From DAINBT01 sp036732785 (GTDB lineage Bacteria; Planctomycetota; Phycisphaerae; Sedimentisphaerales; SM23-30), in contig CAZICK010000049.1 of the NCBI GenBank assembly GCA_964537505.1, positions 1 to 28,330 of the forward strand: a stretch of DNA of 28,330 bases. The letters run 5' to 3'. Each line of letters starts with the position of its first letter. The stretch's first letter is position 1. Under the pieces are notes generated by a model, which made no database searches, was not told where the DNA came from, and saw only the letters and a program-made list of their open reading frames with translations. The translations under genes and the position numbers were made by a program. Shown here in pieces: positions 25,005 to 28,330 of this stretch.

Positions 25005-26360
25005 CTACTCGGAAATGACAGCTTTCGTCGCGATACCTTTTGTCATCGGCGGCATCTGGTGGCCCAGCAGCTTTACAATCGCTTCGACGCTCCGCTGGGT
25101 AGCGCCTTTGTTTTCGATAATCACCTGCCGCGCCCGCTGGCCCATCTCTTGGGCCGTTTTCCTGCCAGACAGCAACTTGCCTGCCGCCTCCGTAAGCTGT
25201 CCGCCGTCAGCTACAACCTCAATACCATTACCGGCCACCAGCAGCTTTACCGATTCCATAAAGTTCTCTGTATAAGGCCCTACTATCACCGCCTTGCCCA
25301 GCCCGGCTGCCTCGATCATGTCAGAGCCGCCCATCGGAACCAGTGACCGGCCGACAAACACAACCCGTGCCAAACTGTAGAACTTCCGCAAATCCCCCAT
25401 GGTATCGCCCAATATAACTGCCCCGGCGTCCGCTTCTACAGGCTGGTACTGGCCCGCTTTAACACGGCTGTAACGCAAAACCCGATGACCGTGTGCCTCG
25501 ATCATCCGTGCCACTTCGTTGAACCGCTCCGGCTTACGCGGTACGATTACTAATCGCATCGAAGCCAACTTCTTTTTCTCACTGAGCTGCTCGAAGCATT
25601 CCAGCACGATTTGCTCCTCACCAGGACCGGTACTGCCGGCCACCCACACCGGCACATCCTGGCCCAAACAAAGCTGCCCGGCCAACTTATCCGCCCCAGC
25701 CACCTTCTCTCCAACCTCAGCGGTATCATATTTGAGAGAACCCACCACCTGCAATCGTTCCGGCGGCACCCCTAAAAATGAAAACCGCTCGGCATAATCC
25801 TGGTCCTGAACCAGCGCCAGTGCCAAACGTCGGAAGATCGGCCGAATCACACTTGCAACCCGGCGATAACGAGGAAACCCCTTGCCACTGCTGATCCGGC
25901 CGTTGGCCACTATCACCGGAATCGACCGCTTCGTAGCGATCAGCGTGAAGTTGGGCCACACTTCCAGTTCCATCATAATGCACAATTGCGGTTGCAGGCG
26001 TCCTATCGCCCGTTTTACCGCCCAGGAAAAGTCCAGCGGAAAGAAAAATACCCTATGCGATCCACCGTAAAGCTTCTTAGCGCGGCTTATCCCGGTATCG
26101 GTGGTGCTGCTGATAATAATTTCGAACTGGCTCAACACCTGCTGCAATTGGTTTATCAGCGTTGCCGCCGCGTTAATCTCACCCATACTCACCGCGTGAA
26201 TCCAAATGCACTGCTGATTAGTATGACGCCTCGGCACAAAACCAAAACGCTCTTTCCAGCCGCAGCGATAACGCTTTTGCGCCACCATTCGATAGAGCAC
26301 CCACGGCATCAATAACACCAGGCCTACCGCGTAAATTACATCCAGTAAGATACAAATCAT
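25005..26360 (-). CDS. waaA: 3-deoxy-D-manno-octulosonic acid transferase (Kdo transferase)
   Basis: 451 aa, family GT30. WaaA adds Kdo from CMP-Kdo to the lipid A precursor at the inner face of the cytoplasmic membrane. An N-terminal membrane anchor (about residues 3-24) is followed by the acceptor domain with WIHAVSMGE (E61, the catalytic base), STTDTGISRAKKLY and MMELEVWPN. The donor domain has VGSLKYD, AGSTGPGEEQI, ILGDTMGDLRKFYSLARVVFVG and PMGGSDMIEAAGLGKAVIVGPYTENF. The last motif replaces the GGHNPLE of enteric enzymes. The ribosome binding site is weak (cgaag just before ATG 26360). No other Kdo or late lipid A gene is in the window, but the early lpx genes lie 10 kb away on the same strand. 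Confidence 0.95.
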   Translation of the reverse strand: MICILLDVIYAVGLVLLMPWVLYRMVAQKRYRCGWKERFGFVPRRHTNQQCIWIHAVSMGEINAAATLINQLQQVLSQFEIIISSTTDTGISRAKKLYGGSHRVFFFPLDFSWAVKRAIGRLQPQLCIMMELEVWPNFTLIATKRSIPVIVANGRISSGKGFPRYRRVASVIRPIFRRLALALVQDQDYAERFSFLGVPPERLQVVGSLKYDTAEVGEKVAGADKLAGQLCLGQDVPVWVAGSTGPGEEQIVLECFEQLSEKKKLASMRLVIVPRKPERFNEVARMIEAHGHRVLRYSRVKAGQYQPVEADAGAVILGDTMGDLRKFYSLARVVFVGRSLVPMGGSDMIEAAGLGKAVIVGPYTENFMESVKLLVAGNGIEVVADGGQLTEAAGKLLSGRKTAQEMGQRARQVIIENKGATQRSVEAIVKLLGHQMPPMTKGIATKAVISE

Positions 26361-27473
26361 CTTCGATCAATCCACCATCACATTGACCGGTACGCTTTGA
26401 CACTCAGCGATCATGTCTCAGTTAACTTTCGCACTCTCAGGCAGTTAACGGAAATGGTATTGTAACCACTGGTGGTAAGGACCGGCAAGCAGAAAGTGAC
26501 CCAGTGTGGACAATGGGACAATCCGTCACCGCAGATCAAATCATGGAAACCCCCCAAAAAATGGCTGTATCGCCGGTTTGCGAAATGAAATACCCCGATA
26601 TTCGGCGGTATTTGAGCTATGCAAAAAAAAGGGTCTCCATAGTTCCAGAGGAACACGGCAGACCCATACCCTCCCCTACAATCGGCATCCGAATCTTTCC
26701 CTTTGCGGGATGACACAATGTTTCAGAACAAGACACTGTGCCACTCTCTCTCCCGTAATCTTCTCCCTCAGCGGAAAACATCGCTGTTCTCATTTCGGAG
26801 CCGGTTAACCATATTTTGTTAGAGCTTTTATCGAAACGCTACTTCCAGCACCTTGACAGATGCCGCTGTAGCGATTGTTTACGCCGGTTCTGGCAAAGCC
26901 ACCTTATAACACGCGATGTCCTTCGCCAGAACCTACCAGCCACGACAAAATTCAATTTTATTACCCAGTCCCTGCCTGCGTCCTTGGCCGCTCCACGACC
27001 TCGGCCCGGGCAGGACCGGTTTATATTGTTGTGCTGTGAAACCACAGCATTAACTTTCATAAACCCTTATCTCCACGGAAAGGGCTTTTGGGCGCTACTG
27101 TCACGCCAATGAGATATGGAAGTCCGATTATATTTAGGCCCGGGAAGAAACCTCAAACTCAAAGTTTCGGTGCCAAAATCGCTCTTTTCAACGGCAAAAT
27201 CCGTTTTTCCTAAAACCACGCGATCCTGGGCGTACATCCCTGCCAGCCTCGGGCTGAACAACCAATTAATCTCATCTTAATCTCATCATCTAATTAAGCC
27301 TAAAATACAAAATCATAAAAGGCAAACCGCTGTCGCTGTTTTTTTGTAAATTGGGGACAAATACCCGTAACTTCCCCAGGGCAAAGACGATATGAAAATC
27401 GCATTTTCTGGAAATGAATTATCGGGCGCGGAAAATGGCCAAGACGACGTGCCTTACGGTAAGTGAAAAACCA
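26361..27473. other. Long non-coding stretch upstream of waaA (about 1.1 kb)
   Basis: I find no ORF that looks like a real gene. There are hairpins: ATACC-CCGA-TAT-TCGG-C-GGTAT at 26590-26611; a 9-bp perfect inverted repeat GGTTCTGGC 26886-26894 with GCCAGAACC 26925-26933 (30-nt loop); and TGCTGTG 27032-27038 with CACAGCA 27043-27049. The segment 26850-27260 has balanced base content and could hold an RNA gene or a decayed gene. The waaA promoter should lie near the left end, but I cannot point to clear boxes. Confidence 0.5.
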
Positions 27474-27677
27474 CTAATTGCTGGAACCGCGTTGCAGCCT
27501 GGCAGCCAGGAGGATATGCCGCAATCGTTCCAATGTCAGTCCGTCGAGATAGTCTTCCGAAAAATCCAGTTTGAAGCTGCCTTTTTTGAAGTGCAGGATT
27601 TCGCGTTTGATCTGATCTCTGCTCATCTCGGCAATGGAACAAGTCACGCTATCATAATCGGTATTTGTTGTCGCCAT
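27474..27677 (-). CDS. Small conserved-looking protein of unknown function (67 aa)
   Basis: The product has a polar start (MATTNTDYDSVT), then SRDQIKREILHF, the segment FKLDFSEDYLDGL and a helix LERLRHILLAARLQRG. The alternation of charged and hydrophobic residues looks like a folded helical protein. The codon pattern is like that of the neighbours and unlike the surrounding low-complexity DNA. There is no signal peptide, membrane helix or metal motif. The start is uncertain: ATG 27677 has only GAAAG-type upstream sequence, and an internal ATG before SRDQ would give about 50 residues. It stands alone, with no gene within 1 kb on either side in the window. I have the impression that similar short proteins occur in planctomycetes, but I cannot name a family. 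Confidence 0.5.
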   Translation of the reverse strand: MATTNTDYDSVTCSIAEMSRDQIKREILHFKKGSFKLDFSEDYLDGLTLERLRHILLAARLQRGSSN

Positions 27678-27826
27678 AACTTGAGTTCTTTCATAGAGTT
27701 AACACAACACCATCAGTCACCAGTTGACCACGGTAACGAACGTTCTTTTATCGATACCAATGGGCACCTGGGCTGACATCGGCAATTGAACACGGCGACT
27801 TTTCTCAATTATTCAATTTAATTCGA

Positions 27827-28055
27827 ATTGAACGTAACTCCTTGTTTTTGGTTATGGGGAATTGATGTAAGTGCTTATTTTTGTTAGCGGGAAATTGTTG
27901 TACTGGATGCCCGATCAAGTCGGGCATGACAACTACAGTGCTTGTTTTTGGTGGCGGGGGATTGATGTAACTCCTTATTTTTCGTTGTGGGGAATTGATG
28001 TAAGTGCTTATTTTACGTTGTTGGAATTGATGTAAGTGCTTATTTTTGTGTAACG
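27827..28055. repeat. 33-bp imperfect tandem repeat array
   Basis: Six copies of a unit like ATTGATGTAAGTGCTTATTT followed by a G/T-rich stretch start at about 27827, 27861, 27894, 27961, 27994 and 28026, with spacings of 32-34 bp. The exception is the 67-bp interval after 27894, where a palindromic element is inserted. Units differ at several positions (for example GTAACTCC against GTAAGTGC). No unique spacers are present, so it is not CRISPR. Confidence 0.85.
27902..27932. repeat. Palindromic REP-like element inside the tandem array
   Basis: atgcccga (27907-27914) and tcgggcat (27920-27927) form a perfect 8-bp hairpin with loop tcaag, flanked by CTGG and GAC. This sequence form resembles dispersed palindromic repeats seen in many bacterial genomes. 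It interrupts the third 33-bp unit and accounts for its double length (67 bp). Confidence 0.65.
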
Positions 28056-28330
28056 ATTGTAACGATTAGGCAAGATAGGTAAGAAAAAAGTGTGAAATTC
28101 GGCGAAATTTGGATGAATTCTGATGAAAAGTGATGTGGTTTGTACCCTGTTTGTACTATGTTTGTACCTACTTTGTACTATGTTTGTAGTATGTTTTGAT
28201 GAGTTTTGATGAAAAGTGAATGGAGGGATAGGGGGGATGGGAAAGTTAGATTTCAGATTTCAGATTTGAGATTTCAGAAGACAGAAGAAAGGGGGCGGAC
28301 CACTTGGGGGGGAGGTTAGAAGAGTGCGGA

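Larger units (their letters stand above)
27678..28330. other. Repeat-rich non-coding end of window (653 bp)
   Basis: After a quiet 27678-27820 stretch comes the 33-bp tandem array (27827-28055), split by a palindromic element. It is followed by short-motif DNA: TTTGTACTATG-type repeats at about 28139-28196, GATGAAAAGTGA twice (around 28121 and 28208), and GATTTCA/GATTTGA heptad-like repeats at 28250-28278. The last 60 bases are purine-rich. No coding potential is seen. Confidence 0.7.

Noticed and set aside
26411..26716. 101-aa minus-strand ORF
   Set aside because: Cys/Trp-rich, no ribosome binding site, crosses a strong hairpin, no family resemblance.
26816..27112. 98-aa plus-strand ORF
   Set aside because: Spans the inverted repeats and looks like random translation; no start signal.
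27067..27261. 64-aa minus-strand ORF
   Set aside because: Part of it (YAQDRVVLGKTDFAVEKSDF) looks protein-like, but there is no ribosome binding site and no homologous pattern I can name; left out as unproven.

Overview
The window looks like chromosome from a Gram-negative bacterium that makes lipopolysaccharide. It carries five-POTRA BamA, an OmpH/Skp chaperone, LpxD, LpxA and the Kdo transferase WaaA. The LpxC-FabZ fusion, two LpxA paralogues in tandem, the GGSDMIE-type WaaA signature and the low-complexity intergenic DNA fit best with Planctomycetota, perhaps class Phycisphaerae. That placement is an inference from gene content, not a computed result.

Layout. (1) 1-1860, plus strand: a decayed or rearranged type I restriction-modification locus. 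It holds the 3' end of hsdM cut off by a short repeat cluster, a small ORF, a zinc-ribbon GIY-YIG nuclease gene overlapping a truncated hsdS by 4 nt, and a 65-aa ORF. (2) 2099-4054, minus: acetyl-CoA synthetase. (3) 4055-8005: a 608-bp intergenic region with a strong sigma70-type promoter, then sppA and a GT4-like glycosyltransferase on the plus strand. (4) 8110-24564, minus: a long, almost gap-free co-directional block. In transcription order it reads tRNA-Gln, prs, rplY, (terminator), pth, rpsF, ssb, rpsR, rplI, dnaB, bamA, ompH, lpxD, lpxC-fabZ, lpxA-1, lpxA-2 side by side, a Gfo/Idh oxidoreductase, then pdxJ and dapA. (In transcription order the LpxA closer to lpxC is the one at 11886-12692.) (5) 24565-25004: an intergenic region with a dense nest of inverted repeats, probably a structured RNA. 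(6) 25005-26360, minus: waaA. (7) 26361-28330: mostly non-coding, with one small conserved-looking ORF, several hairpins, a 33-bp tandem repeat array split by a palindromic element, and microsatellite-like sequence.

Functional logic. Block 4 joins the common translation/replication cluster (prs-rplY-pth-rpsF-ssb-rpsR-rplI-dnaB) directly to envelope assembly genes (BamA, periplasmic chaperone) and the first steps of lipid A synthesis (LpxA, LpxC, LpxD, FabZ). WaaA, which adds Kdo to the lipid A precursor, lies nearby. Two LpxA paralogues next to a Gfo/Idh dehydrogenase raise the possibility of a modified (3-amino, amide-linked) lipid A, which is inference. Several starts were moved from the longest ORF to an internal codon with a better ribosome binding site (dapA, lpxD, rplI, rpsR, ssb).

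Most notable observations: the GIY-YIG gene inside the type I R-M remnant; the tandem lpxA paralogues plus GnnA-like dehydrogenase; an in-frame TAA in the acidic tail of ribosomal protein S6 followed by 40 more open codons of similar composition; the structured element at 24608-24756; and a leader-peptide arrangement before sppA.
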